A DNA stretch of 64,000 bases from Silurus meridionalis (taxonomy: Eukaryota; Chordata; Actinopteri; Siluriformes; Siluridae): the NCBI RefSeq assembly GCF_014805685.1, contig NC_060887.1, positions 17,080,463 through 17,144,462 on the forward strand, read 5' to 3'. Under the pieces are notes generated by a model. That model had not been told where the DNA came from and made no database searches. It saw only the letters and a list, made by a program, of their open reading frames with translations. This document shows, piece by piece, positions 14,501-27,831 of this stretch (its first letter is position 1; every line of letters begins with the position of its first letter). A program made the translations under genes and the position numbers.

Positions 14501-16699
14501 TTACTAGTGTCACTAGCACTGAGGTTTGCTCTTGTCTGAAAGAAGTAGCTGGGAACTGTCACACAGAGCTCTTTTACATTTCCGAGCTTTGATGTGCACA
14601 AAAAAGCTTTGTGAATGTGCCTGTTTTTGAAACATGAACATGAGAATGATGACAGAAAATACAATGCCTATTTGGCTTGCTGTGAGCCAGAGTTTGGCCA
14701 CTTTACTAACTAATAAGACTAAGGAATCTAAAGAAGCTATAGACTCGACAGGAGGCTGACATCTTCACCACTGTTGAAGCTGGCCAAGAATAAGCGAAGT
14801 GATCCACGTACAATGGCCAAGCAGATTAAGCATGTCTCTTTGGATGTGGCTCTCACGTGCAAGTGGGACCACATATCCATTTAATGCTACCATCCTTTTC
14901 TCCTGCCTTGCAAAAAGTAACAAAGCTTTCTTAATATTCTCCCACTCATACTCCATGCTAGAACTCTTCAAATGCTCTATGGGTTATATGGGGTCTGGAA
15001 TTCACAGAGCTGGCCTTTATGCTTATACAACATTCCTTATTAAACAAGTGAGAGCAGAGAAACACTGTTTCAACTACAAAAAGCACATGAATCCTAAAGG
15101 CAATGAGGTGCAAAACAAGACATCTTTGTTTCATTGGACAGGGAATCACTGACCATTCATTCACAAATCCCTGTTTACATAGAAGAGCAGGTTCATCTAT
15201 GGTTTATTTCCAAATGATCAAATTTCTCAGTCTACTGCTTCAACAAACCATCTTCAAACCTAAGATGAGACAGAATTATTGACACATTCACCTGGGTGCT
15301 TTATGTATATCTTGTGGATTTAAAGCCACACCCACTAGATCATACACCAGATACAAAACATCACTGTCTGACAATTTTCCTTTGTCTACCTCTGCGGTGT
15401 TTAGCTGTTTCATACCAACTATTCCAGGGAACAAAGTTGACTCTGTGCAGCATCATGGAACCCTTAAAAAAACAAATTGACAAGTTCTGCTGGTTTCTAT
15501 TAAAGTTTTCCGCCATGGTGGTGATTGTTGTCATGAGCTGCATCTTAAATTGATAATTCTGACCTTACATTTAAAAGTATTTACTAATCGAGAACATACT
15601 TTTGAAGACATCATGGCATTATGTTATACTGCCCCCACTATTTACACTGGTATTGCAGCATGTACATTCATGTTTGTAATTATTTCAGACCTGCACAACT
15701 GACATACAGAATGAAGAAATCCATCTGGTGTATGCGTAGTTAAAAGGATGTATGAACATACATACACATAAAAAAAATAATCCTTCGAGGCAAGTCATGA
15801 GCTTGACCAAGCATAAGGATTTTAAGTCTCAGTATATTGTCCCTAATCCCAAACTCAAAACCCATTACACCTATCCTAAAAATAACAACATGGCCTACAA
15901 TACATCCTAACTAGATAAAGTGAAGAAGACACCCTGTGTGAGGTTTGTTCAAGTGTAGCACACAGGCTATCACACTCCAGTGCTACCAGTTTATTCTCAG
16001 CTTTTATAGCTTAGTGAATCTGTGTCATTGTGCTTAATGCAAGATAAAACCTCACTTTATTTAAACTTTTTTACTATCTATAGTTTATTTTCTCTGCTAC
16101 AGCTAACACCTCAGGTTTATATTTTAGTAAGGTTATCATAAGCAACTGCACAGAAGATGAGTGAAGGACATATGTGGGGCTAAAACACAAGAAATACATT
16201 GTTGCCTGCAACGGTTTTGTTCATCTCTGAACCTTAGAAAACCTGATAACAAAGCTTCCACAAAATATCTTTGCCAGGTGACCTCATGGCAGAAACATAT
16301 CCTTGCCACTGAAGAGCCTGAGATTCCATCCAGTCACTTCTCTCAAACAGTCTATTGGTCTAAATGAATCCATAAATCAGTAGAAATCATGAAATCATAA
16401 ACGAGGGCAACTTTTACACTCTAAAAACAGTCATTGTTCCTTACATTAAGAAGGAGAAAAAATGTTAGCCTCTCCATGCACCAGTGTCTAATTTAATATA
16501 ATCCTGAACATTGGTAATAAGTGGTTGGTCATGTAGAGCCACCATGGTGCTGCTGATTTAAAAAATAATTAACTTCAAAATAATTTATAATTAACTACTG
16601 AGTTAATTTAATAAAAAAAATTGTGAGAAAAAAAATCCTGTATTTGAGTCGAGAATTTGAGACAAAATCATACTGTTTTTGACTACTTTATTATGAACA
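11561..16699 (-). other. fhod3 intron 3: no genes seen
   Basis: AT-rich intron with homopolymer runs and no supported gene. Between 14,700 and 15,550 there are open frames on both strands (up to 117 codons) with no recognisable domain and no splice signals joining them to fhod3. I regard them as chance. Confidence 0.5.
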
Positions 16700-16701
16700 T
16701 A

Positions 16702-17084
16702 CAGTACAGACCAAAAGTTTGGACACATCTTCTCATTCAAAGAGTTTTCTTTATTTTCATGACTATGAAAGAGTCACAGTGAAGGCATCGAGGGCTATTT
16801 GACCAAGAAGGAGAGTGATGGGGTGCTGCGCCAGGTGACCTGGCCTCCACAGTCACCGGACCTGAACCCAATCGAGATGGTTTAGGGGTGAGCTTTGAAG
16901 AACCTACAATATGACATTTTTCAGTTGTTTCACACTTTTTTGTTATGTATATAATTCCATAAATAATTCCACGTGTTAATTCATAGTTTTGATGCCTTCA
17001 GTGTGAATCTACAATTTTCATAGTCATGAAAATAAAGAAAACTCTTTGAATGAGAAGGTGTGTCCAAACTTTTGGTCTGTACTG
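16702..17084 (+). mobile_element. Tc1/mariner-type element with internal deletion
   Basis: A 383-bp element flanked by TA on both sides (16,700-16,701 and 17,085-17,086). Its ends are inverted copies starting CAGTACAGACCAAAAGTTTG and continuing for about 69 bp with only small differences. Between them, at roughly 16,777-16,885, a plus-strand remnant reads VTWPPQSPDLNPIEM followed by a stop. That is the C-terminal catalytic motif of Tc1-type DDE transposases, including the last acidic residue. Most of the transposase is missing, so the element is non-autonomous and lies within fhod3 intron 3. Confidence 0.85.
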
Positions 17085-17086
17085 TA

Positions 17087-19651
17087 TGTACCCCTGCTCA
17101 TTTTTGCAATTTTTCAAATCCTGAATATCAAGTTGTTCCAGCTGACAGGAAAGCTACAGTAACTGAAATACTTAGTCTTTAAAACCATGGTGAACAGAAA
17201 AATAAACCCAGTAACCTAGTGGACTGAGCAAGTATGTCTGAAGCGGCCAAACACTTTGATACATGAGGACATGACTACTATTAACTATCTACACAGCACT
17301 GAATCTCTGGGTGATTCATCTTATAGATCATCTGGTTTTCTGCTTGGCTCAAACCCTGGATTGATTTGGATTTGGTGCTACTGTGTCCACATGAGCATTA
17401 ATGCCCTCAAATCAAGAAATACATAATAGGAGATAAATAATAAAATATACACTTAAATTAAAATTACACTCAGTAAAGAAGTTTTACATGTCCATAATTT
17501 AGAATATACTCTATACTTTTTTTTTCAACCGGATCAGAAAGATAATAATTTTAAACACTTCTACAAAGAGGCATACCATTTCTTAACTGTTTACTTTGAC
17601 TGCTTGTGTTATAAAAAAGAATTTGAAAGCATTCACTACTTGTACATACATGATAATACATTATGTAAAACTGGAAACATGTGACGACATACAACTTGTT
17701 AGTATAACAATCTGGTCTATGGAACTTCAGGTGCACTCATTTTCTAAAATGTGAAGGGATTTATTTCTGGGCTGATAGAGTAAGGGATGCCTGCTGCTCA
17801 CACATCCCTTCTCAACTGAGCCAGTGCCAAAGAGGCTCAGCACTGAGGTGAGTGGCCCAAGTGCTGACATCAAAGCTGGAGAAGAGGTGAAGGAAGTCAG
17901 CATGGTGGCGATGGAATCTGTAGGAGGCCAATGGGGCTCTGGCCCTGCTCCAGGAGAGCCACTGTGGGATGTCTGGAGGCCAGAAGGCCATACAAGCCAT
18001 GGAGCCTAGACCACAGGGACGCGGCTTTCTCCTTGTCCCACATGGCGCACACATGCCTCTTATAGCACAACATACAGCTAGTCAGCCATGTTTTTATAAC
18101 AGCTCCTACTAGGAGGACCAACACATTGCAGAACTACTGGCTTTCTTCTGAAGTGTCGGAAGCCTTTGTGAGCCACTGTTTTATTCTCCCTCAGAAACAT
18201 TTAGAAAGAAATGAACATGCTTCAGTCTTTCCACGCCCAAAAAAAGTTTATATATGTTAGCATGAGAGAGCGAGAGAAAGAGAGCGAGAGCGAGAAAAAG
18301 AGAGAAAGATTTTAAAGATATGCACTATTATTTCACTTTCACTTTTATTTAGTCACTGTAAATGTAATCATTATGAGCAGAATGAACAGGTTTTCTTTAA
18401 TCTAATTATGCAATAAGTTGTGGACTGCAACAATAAACAGTATAAGTGTATTCAGCTGTTCACCAATCAGCTGTTAATGGTTAAAAAGAAGCCTGGAGAC
18501 CACCTGCACTGTTACAGGAGACTATTTTCGTCCTCTCTTAGAACATATTGAACATCTCTATTCCTGGGCCAGGAGAAAAGTGAAAAAACTGTGACCACCC
18601 TTCAGTCGTGAACAAATCTCCATGTTACGACCTGTCGCACCTAACAGCCCTTGTTAAGTTTAAATTCTATTTTATGTTAAAAGGTGCAATTTAAATTCAA
18701 TTCAATTCTTTTAACAATTAACACTGTACCAAAGAGGCAATATATATCTATTTACTTTATAGCTTTAAAAAACAAATAGTAATGTACACATCATTGATGT
18801 ATTAGATATGATATATTTCTGTTTTAACACAGTTTGTTTAAGTGTTGCCATCTTTTAGTTCAAACATGCTTAATTATGTAAAATCTATTTATTGAATTCT
18901 ATGTATTTATTTTGTATGTGTATTTACTTATAGCATACTGAAGCATACAATTTGAAAAACTATTATTTTAAAGCTATATGGTTATTATATTTTTTTAAGT
19001 ATACTATTGGTTTTCACCAGAGGCCATTTTTCTATCAAGAAGGCAGGCTCTCAAATGCCTTTTCATAACTGAAGCTGAACAAATGAATAATTTGAGCATT
19101 TGCTCCAAACTGAGCTAATCGTCAACTGGACTTTTGAGTTTGTTCTTTAAAGGGGTGAGAAAGTAAAGACCAGTACTCTGGAAAATCACAGGATGAAATT
19201 CTGCCTCTTCTGCAGGCTGCTATTATTAGATGCTTATTAGACACTTTTCTTTCCCAAATGCCTGGAAAACAGTCAGTGAAGGCATAATTGAAAAGACATC
19301 AGTGCCTCATTGTGCCCTCCTATAATACTCTTTATGCCCTCATCTTTGGATTAGGGATTACGTTTGAACTTGGAGCTCTACCTTGGTTTCCATTGTCTTT
19401 TTTTCAGGTCAGGGTTGACCAAACAGGAATGACAATTAGTGCAGTGAGACTGTGGAAACTAACGAAGGATGTCCAAGGCCCCAAGATCGGGTTACTGCTG
19501 AGCAACCTGATAAAAATACCTCCTTGAATGAACATGTAGACAGTTTACATTATTTTTTCCTCTTAAAGCTGCAAGGAACCCGGCAGCAGGCGCAATGGGA
19601 ACCAGATGGTTTGAGAGAAATGCAGCAGAAGTGTGTGCAGACGCATGTGTA

Positions 19652-19698
<47 letters not shown>

Positions 19699-22600
19699 GT
19701 GTCTACAGTATATGTGTATGTGAAAAAAAGAGAATCTGACAGGCGGTATACCACTGCCATGTGTCTGTCGGCATTTAGCAGTTAGTCATGCCCAACGAGA
19801 GAAGGCACAATTTAGACAATGTTACAACCAGTAAAAACTACCAAGCAAACTCAGTCAGATCTCTATTCTCTATGGTTGTTTCAAAGCCAAATGAATTGCG
19901 ATGTTTAGAATGTTATCGGGTATCCCCCTGTACACTATTCTTTTCAAGCAGTATGTCTGTGCGGAGTTGAACATGTCACAGCAGAAAGTGGAAAACAGAA
20001 ACTACTGGAAGATATAAAAAGAGCCGAATGCTGGTGATCTCTCGTGGTGTACTTATTTACATGAGCTTTCGCGACTTTTTCGTTCTTGGACAAATGTCCA
20101 CTATGTCAGTTTAACAGATGGCCGGAAAAGTGAGATCCAGATTAATAGATAAGCAGGACTTTGTTAGGGATAACAATGCCAGTAATTTGGGTCAACAGAC
20201 AAGAGGAAAGCGTCTGCAGAAAGAATTTCTTATCATCACTGTCATCCAGCATGGGAAAGTCATCTCAGGGCCCCCGCTGGCAGAGATAGCAGAGCGAAGC
20301 TTGGTAAACATCAGCCCACACTACTGTATGTGGGCCTCTGAATATATGCCAGTGCTGGCATTGTCTCAATATTGATCGAAAAAAAATAATAATAAATTAT
20401 ACAAGTCAAAAAATCATGTCAAAGGTGTATCACAAACCATTGTGATTTACATATTCTTGTCCATCTGTTCAAAATAAGTTCAAAGTGGACTCGAACTAGA
20501 AACAAGCTGTTTTGGAGAAATTTTTTTTTCTCTCCTGTTAGTGCAGTGTTGAAATCTTATCTGTGACCTGAGGAGCTAGTAAGCCCTTATTTGTCTGGAG
20601 CTGTCAGGGCGCAGAACACTAACTGGAAAGCAGATAGCATCGTCTCACCACCATACCCACTTGTGTTTAGCACTGAGGCTTGGACAGGAGTGCTGACCCC
20701 TTTCTTTAATCCCTCTGTTATGTTGGGGTTAAGGTTTGGTTTGACCATTAGATGTGACTCTAAATCCATTGGATTGGTGAAACAAAGTTAACGATAGAGT
20801 GGCATATAGGATCAGAGCACCACAAGTGCACTAATGTCCCCAGAAGTATGCACTGAAAATTATATTTAAATTGAAAAAAGAAAAATCTAATCTTAAAGTG
20901 ACTTGAATACTCAAATATATATATAATTGCTGTGTAGCTATTATAACTAAAAACGTAATATCTTAGGTGTAAACAGTCTAGAGGGATAGGTAAGGAAGAA
21001 TCCCACTATAAATATAAGAAATCTTTATAATTAAGTTCTTGTTTACCACTTCATACATTTAAAATTCTACTGAGACACTAATAACATCTTAATCAGTTGG
21101 CTAGATATAAATTAATGTTCTGTCCCATTTAGAGACGTTGAGATTTCATTAACCTTTTGGTCTGATAACTGCATCAAGCACAAATTGGGGCAGGAATTAC
21201 GTTGCCCCATGCCTATGCACATTTTGCCCCCTACGAACCCTCAGGCCACTAAGGTTTAAAGCCATTTTGTGACCAAACGTTTTTCATCATTGCTACACAA
21301 GCAGGTTACTAGAAACCATACACAAATGCTGGCATGGAGTTTTTGACTGAAAACCTAACTAAGCTGTCATGTGATCTAATATATAACTCATTTATTTACT
21401 CGGTCTTGGTGCTGACTGCACTCCCCAATGGCCAGGCTGAAACATTCCTCATGGTTACATTATAGCTGGTAGCTAATAAAGAGTCCTGGTGCCAAACTCA
21501 GAAAAAGTGACATCCTGCAGGTGTTCATACAAGACTTGCTTCCCTGTGCCTGCATGATAAATACAAGATTGGACATATAAATATCCCATCATTCAATAGA
21601 ATATGGAAGAAAAATGAGAACAACATGCTGGAAAATATGCTCTCATGGCCAAAGTTGGCTGTCTTTTTAGTCAGTCTTTCAAACACTCAAGTGAATGGTA
21701 TATAAAGAAATAAAACAGTGAGAAAATGCATGACGGTGTAGGATAATTCAGTGGAAGTCATTTAAAATGCTGTGCATAGTGTTAAGATAGTTGAAAACCA
21801 GTTTGGCACAGAGCCTGTACAGCTGCAATCATGCTTAATTTAAGTACAGATGTCCTTGTGTCTTTTTTTTTCAGCTGTAATATTGTTTACAGCTTGGAAT
21901 GGTCCAAGGAACTATGTAGAATTTACAACTCCAAAAGTCCCACGTATACACATGCTTCTTTAGGGAAACACTGTTTCAAGTTGTCAGCCACAATGCCAAA
22001 AAACGACTAAGTCAGCTGTGTAAGATGTTAAAGAACATATAAATCACCATTCAAACGTGTTTCTAAATCCCGGCAGGTCCAGTGGAAGTGTCCCAGAGCA
22101 CTTTTCCAATAACAGCTCATTAAAAAAGACAACATTCCCATGAGACAAAGGTTCCTAAGCCTGGTCTGGGAGTACCCCCTGCGCGCGATTAGTGATTTTC
22201 CCTGCTCTTGAACACTTATATCATTATTAGTTAGATAATTAGTTGAATCAGGTGTGTTAGAGCAGAGAAAACATGCTATAATAAACTGTTATGTAGGTTA
22301 CCGTAGTCTTACCCATGTGTTACCACATGTAAGCATGAATACCCTGTACCTTCCTATACAGGATATGCACAACTATCCAGATCACATAAAGTTAGACTGT
22401 GTCAGATTTTGTGAATTGTGAGCCAGATTGGAAAACGTGAAACATGATTTTCTAAATGCTTGTTGTGCTGCACATACCGATTATATTTTAGCCAGTAGGT
22501 AAAGTAAGTAAAGTCGAGAAGGTTAGTTCATTAGAAAGGTGTCAATTCACAGAATTTATGCCTTAAATGCTCTAATTATTCGAAAAGTTAAAACAATTTG

Positions 22601-22760
22601 GCTATATATTAGGGCAAAAAACACAATTAGTTAACTATCAACAATTTTAAAACATTTTATTTTACAAATAAAACAGATGTATTTATAGTCTTGTTCATTC
22701 TTAGCTGACTGCCTCATTTCTATTAACAGCCTATGAAATACAGTGTCTACCTGTATCACA
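17087..22760 (-). other. fhod3 intron 3: no genes seen
   Basis: Mostly AT-rich intron with a GA-rich tract near 18,265-18,308 and a (GT)n tract at 19,656-19,702. The interval 17,810-18,140 is locally GC-rich with open frames on both strands and is discussed as a finding. No exon could be assigned. Confidence 0.5.
19656..19702. repeat. (GT)n microsatellite
   Basis: About 47 bp of TG repeats with one GC interruption. Confidence 0.95.
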
Positions 22761-23061
22761 GAAGAGGTCAGGAGAAATGAATGGTGTCTGTGTTTAATGG
22801 CACCAAGCGTTTCCCTTATCCAGATAAATCACAGGTCTGGCCCTGTTTTGACATGTATGCAACTTAGGCATCATGCCCTGATTATAACAAACCACAGCGT
22901 CAAGAGCTGCGCTGGCACAGTGGACCTCAGAAAACCATTAGCTCATCCGGTAAACACTTTCACTCTCACGGGAGCCACAAAAGTCATTTCTCCCTGCACA
23001 CACGGAGGATCCGGTCCACAGCCAAATGTTCACATGAGCGAATGTCTATCATTATGGTGCC

Positions 23062-23355
23062 ACAGTTTACCTCCTCCTGAGGCAGCATGGAGGCCTGTGG
23101 GCTCTGAGAATTAGCCATCCAATGATGATTGGTGCTTTCCACTAGCAGTAAAGAAACCATAAGCTGTGTTGTGTACATTACTGTTCCAGCCAGATCTCGC
23201 TGCGTCAGTGTGTTGAGGTTCCCCACAAGCGTGCTAAATGACAGAGATTACTCACGAAAGGCTGCGTGGCTCATCAGCCATGTTTACCATGCCCTAAAAT
23301 AAACGTTTCTATGCCGCCTCATCTGTGATGTTCAACACTTGGACCGTTAAACCAC
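23062..23355. repeat. Duplicated intronic block, copy 1
   Basis: This stretch aligns with 24,838-25,094 in the same orientation. Shared landmarks in order are CTCCTGAGGCAG, AGGCCTGTGGGCT, AGAATTAGCCATC, TGATGATTGGTG, GTTGTGTACATTACTGTTC, TTGAGGTTCCCCACAAGC, ATGACAGAGATTAC, CACGAAAGGCTG and GCCATGTTTACCAT. Copies differ by substitutions and small indels. No open frame is shared. Confidence 0.85.
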
Positions 23356-24255
23356 AGCAGTGTGGAAGTGCTGGTTATATTTGGTTATTTGGATGATCAC
23401 AGGCTTTGTGATGAGGAAAGTAAACAAAGCTCAGCATTCTCACGAACCGTATCAATAAAAAACGCTGAGAAAGAAACAGGCTTAAAGTGCTTATAATGCA
23501 TTATTAAGACTAGCGCTGTGCACTTACTGTCTCACCCCAGCACCATCAGTCTCAGCAGTGAATTTCCAATGAGATAAAGTGGAAATAGTGCAGCAGACTG
23601 TGAGCTTTTTGCTGCTAATCACAACAAATGGAAACTTCAGAAGATTCCTTGAATGTTTAAAATGCAGATTACCTGTTGTGGAAGTTTCTTGCAGAAGCAC
23701 AGATGTGATATAGCAGCTTTGTTTTATTACGTGCAGTGAGACAAAAAAGGAAAAACAGTGCTGGAAATCTACATTGATTTAGTGTTTTTTAAAGGACATT
23801 TTAACATTTTTAATAAAATATTCTTGTTACATATTCATTTTTTTTCCTCCATGAACATAAATGAATAACAAAAACTTTATATTATTTAAGTATTTAGTGA
23901 ATTAAGAAATGTTAGAAATGACTATTTTATATATAAAACTTATAATTAAAAATATACATAAATATTTCTCACTTAATAGTAACAATGTTAGCAAGCCCTT
24001 GATCTATAGGCGTCTACCCTCCAAGAGTGTGTGTTTTTAATGAAGAACTCATTTACAGTCACATTAAGATCTGAGTGAGTAGTTCATAAAGTTTTAGGTG
24101 CCTTTGTTTAATTACCATGTTGTTTGGTGTGGTCTTTTTCTAAAACAATATACTCCTTCAAAATTCTACTACAAAAAGAATGTGCTACTGTAACTGTTGT
24201 TTGACTGTACACTTTAAAAAAAGTTAAATACAGTGTACAGTGGAAAATGCAGGCA

Positions 24256-24665
24256 TACACTATATGGATTAAGGTTTGTGGACACCTGACCATAAGATTT
24301 GTATGTCCTTTTTGCACATTCCATTCCACATTTTGTCCTCATTTGCTGTTACCATAACATCAACTCTTCTTGTAAGATGTTTGTAGATTTTTGCTCATTC
24401 ATCAATAAGGCATTAGTAAAGCCATGTACTGATGTACTGTAGGTTGAGAAGACCTGGGGTGCAGTCAATGTTCCGTTTCATGCCAAAGGTCCACATCTTC
24501 TTGGAGCTGGTTTTGTGTACGGTCACACTGTTGTGCTGGAACAAGTTGGATCAAGTGAAGGGAAAATCTAATGTTACTACATCCAAATACATCATATACC
24601 ATTGTGTTACTCCAACTTGGTAACAATTTATGGAAGAACCACATAAGGTTGGAAAAGTCAGGCTT
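24256..24665 (-). mobile_element. Tc1-like transposon fragment
   Basis: The left edge resembles a degraded terminal repeat (CACTATATGG then GTGGACACCTGACCAT). The interior contains GGGGTGCAGTCAATGTTCCG, TTCATGCCAAAGGT and GTGCTGGAACAAGTT. These correspond to the antisense strand of the C-terminal transposase half of a widespread fish Tc1-like family. Large internal deletions have destroyed the frame, and the right end is not recognisable. The related fragment at 63,860-64,000 carries parts of the same region. Confidence 0.65.
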
Positions 24666-24837
24666 TGTAATTTGGACATTACAGAAATAGTGCATGTCAA
24701 AGCTGATTCCATGCACCTAACATTAAACAAATGACTGCGATGATTTACATTTCATTGCATTAAAAAAAAAAGTGTGTGTATGTTTGTATTTGTTTACAGT
24801 GGAAGAATTAGGGCAGAGAGAGCTGACAGAGAGAGTA

Positions 24838-25094
24838 ACAGTTCACCTCCTGAGGCAGTGTGAAGGCCTGTGGGCTATAAGAATTAGCCATCTGATGATG
24901 ATTGGTGACTTTCACTTGCAGTAAAAAACAATAAAGTGTTGTGTACATTACTGTTCTCCCAGACTGCACTGCTTCACTCCCTTGAGGTTCCCCACAAGCT
25001 ATTAAAATGACAGAGATTACGCACGAAAGGCTGAGCCATGTTTACCATTCCCTGAAATAAACAGAACTTCAACACATCAACCCCTAAACCACTT
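24838..25094. repeat. Duplicated intronic block, copy 2
   Basis: Second copy of the block at 23,062-23,355, about 1.5 kb away and in direct orientation. It is somewhat shorter because of internal deletions and lacks the segment containing GCGTGGCTCATCA. It is not a recognised transposon family. Confidence 0.85.
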
Positions 25095-25505
25095 GATCAG
25101 CTGGGATCTGGAGGATGCAGGACAGCTTCCTGAAACTGCTTTCTCTTCAAAAAAAACAATTAAATAGCGGAACAGTCAATAGATACAGTCGTGCAGCACA
25201 ACTAAATTATAGGCATTGGAGAGCTAGAAAGTATTCATGAGTGCCGAAAAATAGTTCACATCACTGTGTGTCATCAGTCTCACCCTGCCCTGACCTGCTG
25301 ACATTCCACTTTCATGCCCTGAGTTATAATGCTGGAGGCACACGCAGCATTATGGCATGACTACGAATACCATAATACCTGCACATGCATTCCTTTCATC
25401 ACGTCCAAGAAACCGTGTGACATGCAGCAGGGGAAAATAGTTTACATAGAGGGTCCAACAGTCACCATACACTGAATGGCTGTATATTTTACACTGTCTG
25501 TACAG

Positions 25506-25530
<25 letters not shown>
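25506..25530. repeat. (CA)n microsatellite
   Basis: About twelve CA units. Confidence 0.9.
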
Positions 25531-25536
<6 letters not shown>

Positions 25537-27610
25537 AAGAGTGACAGATGGGTGTCGTCTTAGTCAAAAGTTCATCATCTTTTTAAACATACCCCCAGCT
25601 GTCTTGTTCTTCTCATCAGAAACAATAAGCCTCAGACTACTAGAGAAAACTCCCTTTATCCAGACAGGGACCACCCTTTTCCTGCAGACAAATCTCCAAA
25701 GACATACAGGCATGCATCTAGTCAAAAATAGTGATCCTATCATTGCTACCAGGAATGGTGACAAGATGTGAACAGGTCCCAGGGACAGAAGGGGGAGGAA
25801 GATGAACCAAACACTAACTAAAGCAACATGTCCATTACATTTAGAGTCAATTTGCATTCTACAGGTACAGATAAGCGGGTAGTAAAATGAGATTGCTGAG
25901 ACAGGCAAAACATTAGGCAGTGCACATAGGATAAGCTAATTTTGTGTCCAGGCTTATCGTTGAATTTGACCTGTAGACAACGAAAAAAAACAAAACAAAT
26001 GCCCTTCTCTTACTGACTTGTAAAAAAAAAAATTCAATTTCCATTTGATATTATACAGACTGTTTTTATTCATGATGCACTTCCTGGTGATGTAACAAAG
26101 CAAACCGATGCTGCTTCCTTATACATTATTATTTTATATACATAAGCTGCAGTAGCCTAGACAACTGTGGACAACTAAAACATGAGAGCTAGCTACATTT
26201 ATCCACACCTGTTCAGACATTGAAAAGAATAAGCAGGATTTTTTAAAGACAGCAGTATAAAAAAGTGCAAGTCCCAAGAAAAAAAACAGCATTAAGCTCT
26301 AGCCATCTTTCATCAGCAAACTGGCTTAGAGCAGAAGAGCAGAAAAACTGTAACGGAAACTGGGGCAGGTGCCTATGCAGGCCTGGTTCATAGCACTTCT
26401 CCAGTCTGATTCTCAGGCCTTGCCAACAGCTCAGACAGCCTTCGCTACTGGACAGGAAAAAAAATCTCAGGCAAATAGTTTTAGACTTTCCAAAAGTTTC
26501 CACAGGTGGTTTTTGCATGCAGAATCAGTAAAAAGAATCAGCGGAGGAATGACTGAAAGAGATAACTCAGCTTCAATCTCCGGACGATTTCTCTCGTCTG
26601 TGCCCTTAAATAACACGTTTGCACAAGTACAAATTAAAATCGGACAGCTCTCGAACTTAATGGGTTTCGCAGACTACGGTTTAGATTTTCCCCTCGGCAC
26701 TATGGCGAACAGAGACTGTGTGAGCCACGTGTGCTTGGCTGGTCTGCACCATGCCGCTGGGAACGTGCCACTGCCTACAGGCCGACATCTGTCTTAAACA
26801 CTGGCTACAAGATCCTGTACACAGACAACAGCCGAATCCAGACTAAATAATTACAGGACTCTTCCAAGATGGAGACGGGTATAACAGTGTCCATCCTCAT
26901 ACACTGGAGATAACCAGCTAAATATAAAATTCTTTTGGTACCAAAAACAAAATATAGCATATTAGCATACCATATTAGAAGCAAATATATCCTAACTACT
27001 GTATATGAGAATAATAATAAGCAGGAAACAGCAATAGAACTACTCAACAATATTTTAAAGTCACTGACAGGCATTTAAAGGTATGAACCATTATGCCACT
27101 GCAGGGGGGATCGTAGTCAGGCCTATGCAGGCCCTTCAGGTGGTCTGCAAATGAAATGCAGGCTGGTTTGACCTTTCAGCGGGGCAGCTAACATGCCCCA
27201 TATGTTCCATCATAGCTATGTAGGAACAGTGGGGGGTTGACCAGATTTATGAGATATAGTACTACTACTAGCCAGGCTCATAACAATCAGTGCTGAACCA
27301 GTGACATGATCAAAACATGTTCAGTAGCTATAACAGCCCAAAGACAAGAAAGCAGGTAAAAATCTAAATTCGCACACTACTCCTTTCCTGCTTCTGTTAG
27401 GATCATCTATAGCTGGCTTACAAGTGTTCAACCAGATGGAAGAAGCTAAACAGATCCATACAGCCTAACATTAGAGTAAACTATTAAACAGCCTTAACCA
27501 CATTCTGCACAGTCTCAATTACAGATGATTTATAAATATGTTTATAAATGGCAATGCATTTAGAATGCATTTAGGCTATAAAACCCAATATGATTGGCAT
27601 ATGGTGGCCA

Positions 27611-27661
27611 CAAGTGAGTGTGTGCATTTGTGTGTGTGAGAGTTTGTGTGCGTGTGCATGC

Positions 27662-27705
<44 letters not shown>

Positions 27706-27748
27706 TACGTGCCCTTGTGCACGTGAGCATGTGCGTATGTGTATGAGT

Positions 27749-27786
<38 letters not shown>

Positions 27787-27831
27787 GTGTGTGTGTGAGA
27801 GTTTGTGTGGGTGTGTGTGTGCATGTGTGTA
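27611..27831. repeat. Compound (GT)n tract
   Basis: Over 200 bp of GT-rich sequence with two pure blocks and repeated GAGAGTTTGTGTG and GCATGTG interruptions. The interruptions recur at both ends, suggesting internal duplication. Confidence 0.9.

Noticed and set aside
14799..15152. 117-codon plus-strand open frame, with overlapping minus-strand frames
   Set aside because: No domain, no splice context and comparable open frames on the other strand; consistent with chance in intron.
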